From NCBI GenBank assembly GCA_933207985.1, contig OW240915.1, positions 276,050,477 to 276,114,476 of the forward strand: a stretch of DNA of 64,000 nt, read 5' to 3'. A model generated the notes under the pieces. The model made no database searches, was not told the DNA's origin, and saw only the letters and a list, made by a program, of their open reading frames with translations. Position 1 is the first letter of the stretch, and every line of letters starts with the position of its first letter. Source of the stretch: Pelobates cultripes (lineage: Eukaryota > Chordata > Amphibia > Anura > Pelobatidae). A program made the position numbers and the translations under genes. This document shows positions 34,733 through 47,996 of this stretch, in pieces.

Positions 34733-37700
34733 TGATTTTGTTTTTACTGCTTCTCCTATTTTCCCTCTGTTGGTTACTTTTTAACTTGAAGTCGAAGCTA
34801 CAATTTGATTTTTTTTTTAGGGAGGGGGGATAAACATAATTCCGATCATTTAGAGGGAATTCCCCCCTTGGTTTTTATATGCTTATTTATTACCATGAGC
34901 CAAGCCTCTTTCCTGTACCCAAAACCCACTTGCATGAATATCACCCTCCAGAGTGAGTCTCGTCTTAAATGCCATATTTTTTTTGCATTCTAACAGTTGT
35001 CTTTGTTAATCTTCAGTTTTTCTCATCTTTCACTTTGTATGCTCTGAGCAGTGCTTTGTCAAATCTATAAGCATAACTTGGTTGCCGTTACATTCCGAAC
35101 ACAACTGCCTTTAATTACACTTATGTTCCAGAAATGTTCTACAGAGTTCTGATTTTGTGTTTTTTTTTCTTCTGCTCCTCTGGCTTGTAGACACAGTCTT
35201 AGGAATCAGCAAGAAGTCTCCAATGATCAGAATTAGAGTCAGTCAGTCTGGAGGTGAATGTTGTGTTAATGACCATACGTAATGACATTGTATGCTCAAC
35301 TAGAATTCGATCTATTGTTTAAAGACGATTGTTTACTTCTATATACATCTTCCTGATCACATTTATAACTAACCAATTAGCCCCCATTTATTTGTATAAC
35401 TCTCTTATATTAATAAGATTTTTATATACGTGAGCAGAGATTTTGTTAAAGTAATCGGTTACATTCACCGTTTTAATACACAGTTTAATGTGAATATATG
35501 ACTATACAAGGTATGTGGGATTTATTTTTCTCTTTTTTTTTTATCAATATGTTCTTCTGTCCCAGACAGCTAATGTTTTCACATAATGACCCGAGCATAC
35601 AGCATGTTCTGTATTCATTTACTTATCCCCACTCTGTTGATTTCAATTCAACCAGAACATTTTCTTTCCTAAAAAATGCATTGAGCATTTGTTTTATTAT
35701 TGCTATTATTTATAAAATGAATGATGGCATTTTTGCAAGCTTTTAGACTTCATGACCTATAGAGCAACATTCTCAAATTTTAGAAAAAAAAATTAAAATA
35801 GAGAATGGTAAATGTTTGTGAGGATACAAAACGATTGTAGGTAGGCAGATATTTTATTTCAAGTAACGAGACAGATTATTAAAAGCACTCAGAAGACTTA
35901 TCCAAGTAAACAAAACAATATTACTATATCATGTTGTTCAATAGCAAGGACCTTCAGCCAATGGCTAATGTGTTGTATGAGTTTAGCTGTTCTGCCAGGC
36001 ATACATCATGTTGATTTGTAGCTGTGTTTGTGTCAAGCCCCCACACCTCACCAGCTTTCCTCTGCTATGCCTCACCTCCCACTCCACTCATGAAGATGTT
36101 CACATGACATGTACATCCAAAGGGATTCAGTCCAATCAATGTGTTGTCACAATTGGTAGCGAGCATGTTTCTCTATTTCAATGGCAGTGCAGATATATTC
36201 TCACAGCCTGCAACTTGGCAGAGAAGAGCTTCCCGAGTTTGATGTGGTGGGTGAGCTAGGTCTCTGGTGGATTTAGCCTCCCTAGACATGTGTGCACCAG
36301 GAAGGCACTCACTTAAAGGGGCAAGGAGTGATGCAAGCAGGGTGGTGTGTCAGGAGCCCAAGGATGACATGGAGTGTATCCTGCCTCTGTGCTCAGTTGT
36401 ACTGTGTTTACTGTGTTGTTCACTTGAGTGTGCTTATCCTGCTTTATGTGTTATCTAACCCTCTGCTTGTTTCATCATTTGAAAACCTGCCCTTCTTGAC
36501 CTTTAGCTAGTCCGACTACGTCTCTGCTCATTCCCTTCTTGTACTGCATTTTGAGTATTTAGCTATCTGCTGCATTTTGTGCTCCTTCTACTTAAATCTT
36601 ACAAAACCCTACAGTTTCTGTTGTTTGATGTGGTCATGAAAACATTTGAGGAATATTACAGCATGAAGTCTACAGAAAATAAGATTCTGTGGGACCAATA
36701 AAACCAACATTTGTGTCCACTATGACCCAAATTTTACAACAAAATAAAAAAAATACTTAGTAGTCAATAGTGATATTATAGTGTGAGGGCATAGTGTCAG
36801 AACTAGTCAACTCTTGCTGGAGCCAGATTAAAGACGATATCCCACACACAGTCTACGACAAGATGTCAGTGCATGGTGGAAAGAATTTTGGAACAGCAGA
36901 CTGCAAATCATAGTCTATCTTTCAACCACTCCTTTGGTGTTGACTTCTCATTGCTTCCACAGGCTCAGATGGGAGAAACTGTTAGGGCACTATTCATTTC
37001 CACACTCAAGGTCGGACACTGATGTTACAGATTGGATGTGTGAGAATGTTTTGTTCTTGTCAGAGTAGCAGGAGTGAGTGGGTGGTGAATTGCCCACTTA
37101 ATTTGTAACTTGAATTGACTCCTGTTCTCTCATTGCCCTTTTTTTAATTCATGTATATAATAATATAATTTTGGCAACTCAGAATTAACATTGGGAAAAT
37201 GCCTGATATTGTGTAGTCATTAGGCATGTTAGTACTGTCACAGGCAGCATTTTTCCCTCCTTTTTTCTTTTGACTGCCAAAATTGTCTCTCCCGTTTTTC
37301 ATGAATAAATGTTTATTGACCAGGTTTTCACAAAAACATGGAAAACATTACGGTCTTGCAGGATCCATCAACATAGATTAAACAAAGATTTAAATTAAAA
37401 AAAACACACGACACATAGGTCTCAAAGATTTGCATACAATGGATAAACATAAAAAGGTATTGCATAATCCTATGTAACCATGTGCATGGCCACACAGACA
37501 AAAGGCATCTTTATTCGATGGTAATAGAGGGAAGAGTAGAGAGCAAATTAAAATTTCATGAGTTTTTGTCAAGGAATCACATACAAACGGTATATAACAC
37601 ATTGTTTTAATGCAATGTCAAATCTTAGAAAGGGGGAAACAACACAAAATAAACAAATAACAGTGGACACATTGATAAAAACTAAAATGCATAAAGTCAA

Positions 37701-38303
37701 AGTGAGTAAAGGACTAAGAGTGTCACTGATACCTTAGGGAAGAAGGGCAGTAAAACATCCAAGGTAGTTTCATCCAACCAAGAATCTCATCAGGTCAGTT
37801 GCACAGTGTGGAAGTCCAGCTGTTGAGTTTAAACTAGTCTTGGAGGCTTTGGAAATCTGTAGAGGCTGTAGTCAGCAGCGAGTGGGACCAGATATTATGC
37901 CTCAGCAGCGTGGAAAATTCCTCCTGCAGTTCCTTCCCACAGTGAAACCAGAACCTGAAAGGTGGCAAGTCCTGTTTTTCCAAAACGGTTTTCATTATCA
38001 AATTCAGTCAACAATACAGCAGTATGAGCTATCAAAGAAGTTGATAAGAAAAGTTTAGGCCCTGCACAAGCTATTTGCACCTTCATTGTATCGATGTTGC
38101 CCAGCTTCATTTACGCTACTGCAGAAAATAAAATAATTTGCATCATTTGTGAATGCACCTTTCATCCACATGACCCTTGTGCCTACCTTCTCCACATGAT
38201 GTTTATTTCCTTCCTCTCCACTTAATTCACCTTTCCCTTCCAATATCACTTTCTACCTTGTCCACCAAATGCGTAGCTCCTTTTGACTGTGCTCAGTATT
38301 GTT
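33759..38303. other. AT-rich DNA, no gene recognised
   Basis: An (AT)n run occurs at 34712-34731. The GC-richer stretch 36270-36620, with repeated ctgtgttcactt and gactacg-like phrases, may be an unclassified old repeat. The stretch 37300-37420 begins with a tgaataaatgtttattgacc phrase like a LINE 3' UTR on the minus strand, but nothing confirms it. Open frames at 36008-36510 look like chance. Confidence 0.4.
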
Positions 38304-38345
38304 TAATACCCAGTTGCCTCAACTTGTAATACCCAGTTGCCTCAA
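38304..38345. repeat. 23-bp tandem duplication
   Basis: The unit taatacccagttgcctcaa occurs at 38304-38322 and again at 38327-38345, with 4 bases between. Confidence 0.8.
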
Positions 38346-40394
38346 GTGGTAACAAGCAATTGGTGTAATACAACTCCTGAGCCTGCATCACAGTAAGAGG
38401 GTAAGTAAAGCTTTTTAGATTCCCCTTTTTAACTTGGATATCAATATTTTAAAATATATATTTTTTTACAACTGTAAATCTTATGGGTATTTAGAGGTAG
38501 CTTCAGGCTTCTGATGAGATGAAAAGCAAGGAAAATATGTGTAACTTTATCCATTATTATTTATTATTGTACATACTAAAACCTAAACATTTTAAATAAT
38601 TATCTGTTGAATTAGAATTTGATTCTAAAGGACAAAATCTGAGTAGTTCAATAGTATTGCAGCTAATTGCCATATATGTGTTTTTCATTCTCAACAGCTC
38701 AAAATCCCTTGAGATCTTGTAAAATTGCAAGAAGTAATAGTAAATTTGCAATTTAAAGCGTTGAAACAGGCAAATGATGCCAAAAATTATATCTAAATCA
38801 AGTTAATAAATGACAGCCGTACACAAATTGTGCAAATATAATAATTTGCTAAGAGGCTTTTATCCAATGTATAGTTAGAAAATATAATGTAATGCTCATT
38901 ATCTACATATTCATAGAAGAAGCACTTCTTCGAGATAATGCTATTTCTGCATATAATTAGATTGTATTTTAAAAACATTGACTTTTTTGCAGTCTCCAGA
39001 AACCCCTGGAACGATCATTAGACAGTGTAATATGTAAAGATATTTATTTTAATAAGCCAAATATCTCTCTCCCTGGGATCTAACCCTCACAGTCAGTATG
39101 TGAGACAGGAGTCTGAATTCCCACTAATATAATTAGCACAATAATGAAAGCTTAATCACACAAGCACAACGTTCAGAAACAAGCTATATTTCTTATTACA
39201 AGTGGTTAACATTTATAAGGTTCAGACAAGAGTCACTGGGATTAGTTGGGATAATGTTGCTAAACATAATAAACCAACACATATAAAATATACATCAACA
39301 ATGCAATAAAATGTGAGGGTTTAGTCTTTATCAAAGAAAAAAACAAAACTCATATTCTAAATAAATCTACAGAATCTACGACTCCCACAGATATTCAACA
39401 ACAGTGAACACAGCAACTGCTAAACTTAGCACCTCCCATTAACTTATGCAAGGAAATAAAATAGTCTATGGACCCTAAACACTTCTAAAAACTATAAGAA
39501 GTGTTAACGCTGACAAACTTATAGATACTCTTTAACATGTCATATGCCTATGAATACGTTTCAGTTTGCATTTTATTGTTATTATGCAGATCTATTTGTT
39601 ACAATTAGTTAGAAGATTTTATCTTCTAGTTTTGATAACCTTACTCTAGTAATAAACACATAATTTTTTTATGCTTCTGCCTATTTATTTCCTCTGATTT
39701 TGACTTTTAATAAAAACAAGAGCTTAGATATAAATATGTTAATGCTCATTTTAAAAAGTAGCTTGGATTTCCTGCTTTCCAAATTATGTTATACATATTA
39801 ATAGTTGAAGGTTCTGTCTACTTAAGTCCAACTGGTGAAGAAATCTAATGAATAGGACAAATGGATTGACATTTTTGGCCAGATCTCAATTTGAGAGTGC
39901 CGGTGCTTGACAGAGAAGAGTCCATTCAGGTGAGGAATAGAAACAATGCTGCTACTTCTTCAAGAAACATTTGGTTACAAAACAAGAGTTGGCTTGGTCC
40001 ACAAAGTGCAATTACTTTGTATTATACTATTTTTATTTGTGTGTTTTAAGAGTTATGTTAGCATTGTATAATAAATACTTTATTAGTATCAATAGACACT
40101 TTATTAGTATCTTCTATTAGATTTTGGCTTGTTCTTATACATTCCCAATAAAAAAATGTTTTTAAATATGAAGTATATAGAACGTTAGTACCAGGGCATT
40201 GAAAAAGAACATGAATCTAAATATCTTGGAGTAGGAATAGAAAAGACAGAAGAATATTGACAGGTTAAGAGTGGCCTTAGCTTCCATGGTTTCTATAGTG
40301 AAGTGAAACATGTCTAGAAACAGAAAAGAATTGTCAAGACTGAGCTAAAGATCAACATAACGCCAGGGGTGCCAATTTAACACTAAAATATACT
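38346..40394. other. AT-rich unique DNA, no gene seen
   Basis: No open frame, hairpin element or transposon protein was recognised. Confidence 0.5.
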
Positions 40395-40990
40395 TCATAA
40401 TACAAATACATACATATATATTTATTGCATTCAGTAACAGGGAAGCAGATCAGTCCAATTATACAGACATTGGACCAAAGACCAGTAAGCGCACCCAACA
40501 TCTCCATTGGTTTGAGGGTTGTAACAGTATCATACAGCACACGTGGGATGTACCACCAAAGTCCCAAGAGTAGACTTTACTCACAGATGCAAAATAAAAC
40601 ATAGCACTTTGCACATAAGAGAGTTCTAAGGTAGATTTATTATAGAGTGCTAAGGCAAAAGAAAATATAATTTGGATATCCCTCTCCATATAAAATTCCT
40701 GACAAAACCAATCTGAGACAATCTTTGCAGGAATGCCATGTAACCTCCAGGCATTTTTCATGAATATGTGTACTAGCTAGTAGGTAGCTAAGTTATATAA
40801 AGGAACAAAATATGACATTTTAGAAAATCCACAGTCATTACAATACTGTTTCCTTAAAAAGGGGGTAACTCTACAATGAAATCCATCAACTGATGGGTCC
40901 ATGGTCTGCTAGGAATTGGCAATGTTTGTAGTAGATTACATGGAGGCTGGCGAGACATCATTGTTTGTGTGCACTTGAAACAAGCTTGTG
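40395..40990 (-). pseudogene. Ty3/gypsy-type integrase remnant
   Basis: Minus-strand translation in shifting frames gives LPIPSRPWTHQLMDFIVELP, then FSKMSYFVPLYNLATY, then NAWRLHGIPAKIVSD, in the order found in gypsy integrase cores. The MDFI Asp and the IVSD Asp are the first two members of the DDE catalytic triad. Further on, YNPQTNGDVG resembles the conserved HPQTNGQ motif. The Glu region and the usual FTS.FW motif are not clear; about 100 bases between 40540 and 40660 do not fit. It is a short, heavily mutated copy with no LTRs found nearby. Confidence 0.6.
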
Positions 40991-41560
40991 CTTATTTTTT
41001 TAGATCTTTACATAACAACAGTCAGAATATTTTTTCAAATGTTTCAGGTGTTACTGAATGACCAGCCACTTTATTGTCAGGAAACATGGACAGCAACTGA
41101 TTTACTTAATAGTAGAAAGAAGATTTATAGGAATTATAGTTATAGTAGTAACAATTAGATTAGTGTATGGAGGAAAAATCCTGCACTTCTGCTGAAAATA
41201 ACAAATTCAGGACATTTTGACTTGGCCAAATTTTGTTTGAAGAAATATTCAGTAAACAAATCAGACAAACTAAAATGCATGCGCATATTATGTATATATT
41301 TTACAGTACACAGTTAGTCAGGTTTTCTCACCATTTGACTCACAGATCAAGTAAGAAAATGAAATCAATGGAGTGTAAAAGTAGAGTAGCAGCAAAAAGA
41401 AAAAAAAATATATATATATGCAAAAGTTGAGTAGATGAGCACACTCGTAGGATTTACAATTCAAATTGATGCTTTTAGTGATGCAAATTCATGAAATTAA
41501 TAGTAAATGTTTCAGTCCTGCATACGAGTACATATAGATATACTTATATTTATAAACTGA
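40991..41560. other. AT-rich DNA, no gene seen
   Basis: A short A-rich to (AT)n run lies at 41399-41419. Nothing else was recognised. Confidence 0.5.
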
Positions 41561-42130
41561 TTTTCTTACCTCTCCTGGGTGGTATGTTTGAGGGTTCTGC
41601 GCAGTATCTTAGCTGGTCCTGGAACTGCACTCTTCTGGACAGCAATCTCAGATATCCCACCTGGAATCTGTTGAAGCAACTCCCCCAACTTGGGGTTCAC
41701 AGCCCCGAGTGCTCCTATCACAACTGGGACTACTACTGGAACTACTACTGCCTTCACGTTCCACATGCTTTCTAGCTCTTCTTTCAGTCCTTGGTTTTGT
41801 CCATCTTATCATGTTCCTCCTTTCTGATGATATGGCTACTGGGTATTGCCACATCTACTGCCACTGCAGTCTTCCATTACTTGTCTACCACCACAATGAT
41901 AGGTTGGTTTGCCATTGCTTGCTTGTCTGTCTGAATGTCCCACATGATCTTAGCCCTGTCATTCTCAACTAGTATTTATGGCATCTCCCATCTGGACTTA
42001 GGCAGGTCCAGTCCATATTCTGGGCAGATGTTTCTGTGCACAATTCCAGCAACTTGGTTGTGAGAGGCATCTCAATGTATGCAGTCCTTGCCAACAACTT
42101 GCACCCGGCTACTATGTGCTGGACTGTCTC
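41561..42130 (-). pseudogene. C-terminal endonuclease region of an RLE-type LINE
   Basis: The minus strand reads, in broken frames, HIVAGCKLLARTAYIE, PEYGLDLPKSRWEMP, VENDRAKIMWDIQTDKQAMA, NQPIIVVVDK, KTAVAVDVAIPSS, then VVIGALGAVNPKLGELLQQI and QKSAVPGPAKILRRTLK. This order matches the C-terminus of non-LTR retrotransposons with a restriction-like (PD-(D/E)XK) endonuclease, which cuts target DNA. The key PD is now PI, so the catalytic Asp is lost. A VVVPVVVPVV stretch shows a small codon-repeat expansion. Only the last ~190 codons remain; the RT core is absent. Confidence 0.65.
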
Positions 42131-42160
42131 ATAGTCAAAATTTATTCTAAATATATAAAC

Positions 42161-42161
42161 T

Positions 42162-42206
<45 letters not shown>

Positions 42207-42212
42207 TTTTTA
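42161..42212. repeat. (AT)n microsatellite with T run
   Basis: A ~38-base (AT)n run with one ATGT interruption is followed by about 14 T residues. Confidence 0.9.
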
Positions 42213-43768
42213 CTGTTCCTTTTCTATTTATCTCTATTGGTCACTTCTCACTTGATCTGTGAATAAAAACAACATTAATATCTGTCCCCTAGCCATTAAT
42301 CATCTTTTCACCATCAATCTTTTCTTTTTGTGGTGAAACAGGCAGAATTCAGTATCATGATTCAAAACCAACATACTCTGCTATTGGGTATTTAATTTGA
42401 TTCACAGTTCATCTGCATTAAGACTTCAATTTCAGACAAACTTACGAATTTAAGGTCAAAATATCCAAGCATAGCTAACATTTCCAGTTTGGATATTTTA
42501 AACATGAATTTGAAATTTTCACTTCAGTCAATATGTGCATTGCTCCTTATTGAAATATGAATATTATAAAATATGCAACATTCACGTTTTGGACGGTTTA
42601 AAATCTCAGACAAGCCAATGTCAACAAAAAGACCTTTGTTCTTTTTTTGGGTAATACAACCTAAATTAAACCAGATTACTGACTACAATGTGCAACAAAG
42701 CCGCTTCTTTGTTTAATTAATAATTACCTGGCTATATTATCTACACAATGATTTTCTTTCTGCTTGATTTCAGAAAATCTGACAAATTTGTCAGTGCTGC
42801 TGAGTGATACAGCTTGTACCATAGTGACTAAGCCAACTTTAAGACAAAAGGTTTTTCAGTTTTCATCTGAGATTAGATGTATACAGCATTCAGTTGTGAA
42901 CAGGTAGGTCCTTTTTCTAAACCAAGGCAAACATTATCAGATCATTGACAGTATTATAAATATAAAGTTTTTAAATTAAAGAATCACTTATCCTCATAAT
43001 GAACAATATAGAATTCAAAGTACCAGGCTTTATGTATGCCTTATAAAATAAATGTAATAATTATAACCTTCTTTGTCTATTAAGCTTTTCATTTTAAAGG
43101 GCATATTTTTGCAGGAAAATATTAAGCCTCAAGGGAAACTATATTCACCAGAAAAAAATACAGTTTATATAGTTGTTCTGGTGTGTATACCTTGTCCCTG
43201 CAGGCTTTTTGATGCAAACACTACTTTTTTTAGGAAAAGGCAGTGTTTACATTACTGCCTAGTAACACCTCTAGTGCCGTCACTAAGATGGCCACTAGAG
43301 GTGCTTCCTAGTTCAGTGCTGCACAATGTGCAGTTTAAATATATATCAGTATAAGTTTTATTGTTGTGGAGCTTTGTTATACACTCACATAAACAATAGT
43401 GAGCTCCTGTGAAAAAAAAGTTCCAAGATAAAAAAGAGTGACAGTTATTTAGGCTCAAAATAGAGACTGTCTTTCCTAAATAGGGACATGTGGGAGGTAT
43501 GAGAAAATGTTGGATCTCATCAACATTATCGAGACTTGATACATATGAGTGAGAAAGTAATGTAATATGAATTTAAAAGCTGCCTAAAGATAATATAACA
43601 ACGTTTCACCATTCCAGTGAGATAACCAGGACTTATGCCTCCTAGGAGTTACTGCTTACTTCCACATCTCACTATACAATTGTCATTTAAAACTATAATC
43701 TGCCCTATGAAAATGACATACAAATTATGTATAATGAACACAAGCTAAATCTATGTCTACCTAACTAA
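42213..43768. other. AT-rich unique DNA, no gene seen
   Basis: Nothing recognisable; two copies of a gtgccgtcactaagatggcc-like and gccactagaggtgc segment near 43270-43306 form a weak inverted pair. Confidence 0.45.
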
Positions 43769-43958
43769 TTAAAGGAACATTGTAGGCATCATAAACACTA
43801 CAGCATTTTGAAATGCTTATGGTACAAAAATACTAGGAGTGATTAAAATGTTCGATGAACACCTTCATCAAAATCACCTTTAACAACTCCTGTCAAATGT
43901 AAAATACTATTTTACAAAAACTGCATGATTACAAGTACTTCTAGGTGTGTCCTTTTAA
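43769..43958. mobile_element. Short TTAA-flanked MITE
   Basis: The 190-bp segment begins TTAAAGGAACATTGTAGG and ends GTGTCCTTTTAA; TTAA lies at 43769-43772 and 43955-43958, with loosely inverted tips. The tip resembles those at 2516 and 50131. Probably a non-autonomous piggyBac-like element. Confidence 0.5.
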
Positions 43959-45079
43959 GAAGAGTTTGGCTTTTTTTTCTTATTATTTTAACCTTTTCTT
44001 TTTAATTTACTACTTTGTAGTAATCCCAGTGCTTTATTTTTCTGAACTAAGCTATAACTTCTAAGACGTCTCAGAAAAAGTTGTGGTATTGTTATTACCA
44101 CCAGCTATGATGTCTGTTGGCTTGTTGTCTGCTGTGTTCAAAGATATCATGTGTAACCTTCAGCCTGGAACTATCTAAATCCAACAGTCATAGCATGTTT
44201 TCATTAAATCAGTGGCACCACATACTAGCTTAAAAAATTAAAAAGCTTTGATACGTTTAGAATGATGTGAAGCTTGTAAAATGAAATCCATAATCACAAG
44301 ACAGTCTATAAATATAATAGCTTTTAAAAATGACATTAACCTTTTTATTAAAGTAAACAATGTATATAAATAAATGTGACAAGTTTGGTTTAACATTTAT
44401 ATTTAAATGGTTCTTGCATGTACATATTTTACTAAGGATTAGTAAAAAAAAAAAATATATCCTGTGCCAAATACATAATTATTCTACTGATTAGAATTGT
44501 ATAGGGAGAGCTATAGCCATAGGTCACAAATCTATATTAATTAAAACATTTGCAAGATTACTTGGATCTTGTAATTAAATCATCAGTGATAAAGCGGTAA
44601 CATGGTAGAAAGGCAGCACACTGAGGCTAATTTGGTAAAGGTTGAGAAACCTCTTTTTTGGGGCGTTATGGCAAAGATATGCCCAAATAATATATCAAAG
44701 TTTGCACTTTTGAGTTACTAATCCAGAAAAAAAAAATAACAAACGTATCAAAATGACCCATGGTAAACCATAGAAATGGCAAAGCAATTCTATATTTACA
44801 CTATGAAGCTGCTGTTGTCTGGGTGTAAACAATTGCTGCTCATAAAGCCTTTTCCATGTATGAGTAGCTATAAATACTTATTATCCATATGATGACCATC
44901 AGGATATCTATTGTGGCTGTTTACAACATTATTCAAATGAACCCTTTCAGTGTCAGAGCAGAGCAGTGTGCTGCTCATTAGTTTAGTGGCAAAAGAGGAA
45001 ATTAATTCTTAAAACATAAAAATATTAAAAGATGTATGGGGTCTATAAGATCTGAATATCACACACCCCCACTTGTGTA
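43959..45079. other. AT-rich unique DNA, no gene seen
   Basis: No feature beyond A/T runs (for example 44443-44460). Confidence 0.5.
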
Positions 45080-45618
45080 AGAAAAGAAAGAAGAGAAAGT
45101 GCAGGTTTTCTGGTGGATCAAGGTTCACTGGAGGGGGGAAGATACCCTATATGTGGCCCTGTATGTGAAGGATATCATAAAATCTAGCCTAATAAAAGTT
45201 AGTGAGGCAAACATAGAGTCTGTTTGGGTTACTTTAGAATTTGGTAATCACACACTAACTTGTGTAGGTGTGATTTATAGGCCCCCAGGACAAATAGAAG
45301 AGTTAGATAATCTACCAGTTGAGGAAATAGCTAAAATGACAATGAAGAGGGAAGTTATCATCATTGGTGACTTTAATCTTCCTGATGTGAATTGGAAAAC
45401 CAAAATAGCTGTTTGTGCAGGAGCACACATATTCTAAAATCCCTACTGGGAGGAGGCAACTCGTAAAGAGGCCATACTAGATTTAGTGTTAACAAATGGA
45501 GATTTGGTATCAGATATTACTGTAGGTGAAAGTTTAGGATCCAGTGATCATCAGTCAGTGTGGTTTAATATAAGAACAGTGACTGAGTTACACCACACAA
45601 AAACAAGAGTTTTAGACT

Positions 45619-45698
45619 TTAACCCCTTAAGGACACATGACATGTGTGACATGTCATGATTCCCTTTTATTCCAGAAGTTTGGTCCTTAATGGGTTAA
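45619..45698. mobile_element. 80-bp palindromic TTAA mini-MITE
   Basis: The element reads TTAACCCCTTAAGGAC at its left end and the near-exact complement (GTCCTTAATGGGTTAA) at its right end, so it is almost all terminal inverted repeat. It lies in the CR1 linker region (VLDF | KKTDFSKI), splitting the frame. TTAA on each side is the presumed target duplication. Confidence 0.75.
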
Positions 45699-45737
45699 AA
45701 AAAACAGACTTTTCTAAAATTAGAATATGTGTAAAGG

Positions 45738-45920
45738 AGTCATTATTATTATTATTATTATGTTATTTATATAGCGCCATCAATTCCGCAGCGCTTTACA
45801 ATGGATGGACGAACAGACATGTAGTTGTAACCAGACAAGTTGGACACACAGGAACAGAGGGGTTGAGGGCCCTGCTCAATGAGCTTACATGCTAGAGGGA
45901 GTAGGGTAAAATGAAACAAA
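45738..45920 (-). repeat. (ATT)n-tailed SINE-like insert in CR1
   Basis: It begins with a (tta)n run, followed by tatttatatagcgccatcaa, cagcgctttacaatggatgg, then ggaacagaggggttgagggc (45851-45870) and cttacatgctagaggga. The last blocks match 28613-28760. Read on the minus strand, the (TAA)n tail is the 3' end, as in L2-type SINEs. It disrupts the CR1 linker (before LSDWSNLNGVQEKW). Confidence 0.6.
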
Positions 45921-47996
45921 AAGGTAAGACTTTATCAGACTGGAGCAATTTAAATGGAGTCCAAGAGAAATGGGATTATTTAAAAGTGGCACTGCTAAAG
46001 GCAACAGGAAATTGCATTAGGTTTGTCAGTAAAAGCAAAAAATTAAAGAAACCACTGTGGTATTCTGCAGATGTGGCCAAAATAGTAAAAAAACTAAAAA
46101 GTTAGCATTTAGTAATTATAAAAACCCAGAGTGAGGAAGACAGAATGATCTATAAGATTTGGCAGAAAGAGGCTAAGCAAGTTATAAGAGCTTCCAATTC
46201 ATACACAGAAGAGAATGTAGCAAAGTCAGTAAAAAAAAAGGGTGGGAAAAAACATTTTTTAGATACATAAATGAGAAAAGGAAAGTAAAACAAGGATTAG
46301 TTAGACTAAAAACAAAAGAAGGAAGGTATGTAGAAGAGGATAAAGGTCTAGCTGACTGCCTCAATTAATATGTTTATTCAATATTTACAGATAAAAATTA
46401 AGGAAAGGGGCCTCAGTTAGGAAAAGGGACAAATAAGTCATTTGTCACTTGTGAGTTTACAGAGGAAGAGGTTCTATTTCAACTGTCAAAAGTAAAGACA
46501 AATAAGTCAATGGGACCTGATGGAATACACCCAAAGTTATTAAAAGAGGTTAGTGGTGTACTAGCAAAACCATTAACAGATTTATTTAACCAATCATTGT
46601 TAACAGGAGTAGTCCCAGAAGATTGGAAGTTAGCAAATGTTGTGCCCATTCACAAGAAAGGTAATAGGGAGGAGTCGTGCAACTATAGGCCAGTAAGCCT
46701 TACTTTAGTAGTGGGGAAGGTAATGGAAACCATGTTAAAGGATAGGATTGTTGAACATCTAAAAACACATGGATTTCAAGATCAGATACAACATGGGTTT
46801 ACTTCAGGGAGATCATGCCAAACTAATCTTATTGATTTTTTTGATTGGGTAACTAAAATAATAGATCAGGGTGGTGCAGTAGACATTGCTTACCTAGATT
46901 TCAGTAAGGCTTTTGACACTGTTGCATATAGAATGCTTATCAATAAACTGAAATCTTTAAGTTTGGATTCCAATATTGTTGAATGGGTAAGGCAGTGGCT
47001 GAGTGACAGGCAACAGAGGGTTGTAGTCAATGGAGTATAGTCAAAGCATGGGCTTGTCAACAGTGGGGTACCTCATGGATCTGTATTTGGACTCATCCTC
47101 TTTAATATTGTTATTAGGGATATTGCAGAAGGTCTTGATGATAAGGTATGTCTTTTTGCTGATGATACTAAGATATGTAACAGGGTTGTTGTTCCAGAAG
47201 GCATAAGCCAAATGGCAAATGATTTAGGTAAACTAGAAAAATGGTCAGAGTTGTGCCAACTGACCTTTAATGTGGATAAGTGCAAGATAATGCATCTTGG
47301 ATGTAAAAACCCAAGGGCAGAGTACAGAATATTTGACAATGCAATGCAGACAATGTTAAAGAGCAGCAGGAAATGCTTGCAGAATGCTTGGTTGTATAGG
47401 GAGAGGTATCAGCAGTAGAAAGAGGGAAGTGCTCATGCCCTTGCACAGAACACTGGTGGACTTCACTTGGAGTATTGCACGCAGTACTGGAGACCGTATC
47501 TCCAGAAGGATATTGATACTTTAGCGAGAGTTCAGAGAAAGGATACTAAACTGGTTCATGGATTGCATGATACAACGTATATGGAAAGGTTAAAGGAACT
47601 TAACACGTATAGCTTGGAGGAAAGACGAGAAAGGGGGGATATGATAGAAACCTTTAAATACATAAACGGAATCAACACAGTAAAGGAGGAGACTATATTT
47701 AAAAGAAGAAAAACTACCACAACAAGAGGACATAGTCTTAAATTAGAGGGGCAAAGGTTTAAAAATAATATCAGGAAGTGTTACTTTACTGAGAGGTTAG
47801 TTGATGCATGAAATAGCCTTCCAGCTGAAGTGGTAGAGGTTAATACAGTAAAGGAGTTTAAGCATGCGTGGAATATGCATAAGGCTATCCTAACTATAAG
47901 ATAAGGCCAGGGACTAATGAAAGTATTTAAAAAATAGGGCAGACGAGATGGGTCCAATTGTTCTTATCTGCCGTCACATTCTATGTTTCTATGTTT

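Larger units (their letters stand above)
45080..47996 (+). pseudogene. CR1-type LINE ORF2, near-complete but broken
   Basis: In order: end of the APE endonuclease (GVIYRPPGQIEEL, EVIIIGDFNLPDVNW, then LDLVLTNGDLVSDITVG and GSSDHQS), a linker, and the RT domain at 46510-47040 (GPDGIHPKLLKEVSG, VVPIHKKGN, CNYRPVSLT, YLDFSKAFDTV). The FADD catalytic box is at 47155-47166. The C-terminal part (EYCTQYWRPYLQKDIDTL onwards) follows at 47467, and a cattctatgtttctatgttt end at about 47975-47996. A block between NAMQTM and the LEYC segment is missing, roughly the size of 80-100 codons. Stops include one after VVVNGV (47038). Two small elements (45619-45698, 45738-45920) interrupt the linker. It is inactive. 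Confidence 0.88.

Noticed and set aside
36008..36510. Overlapping 63- to 83-codon open frames
   Set aside because: Cys/Leu-rich chance frames in a GC-richer stretch; no splice-site framing as at 33621.
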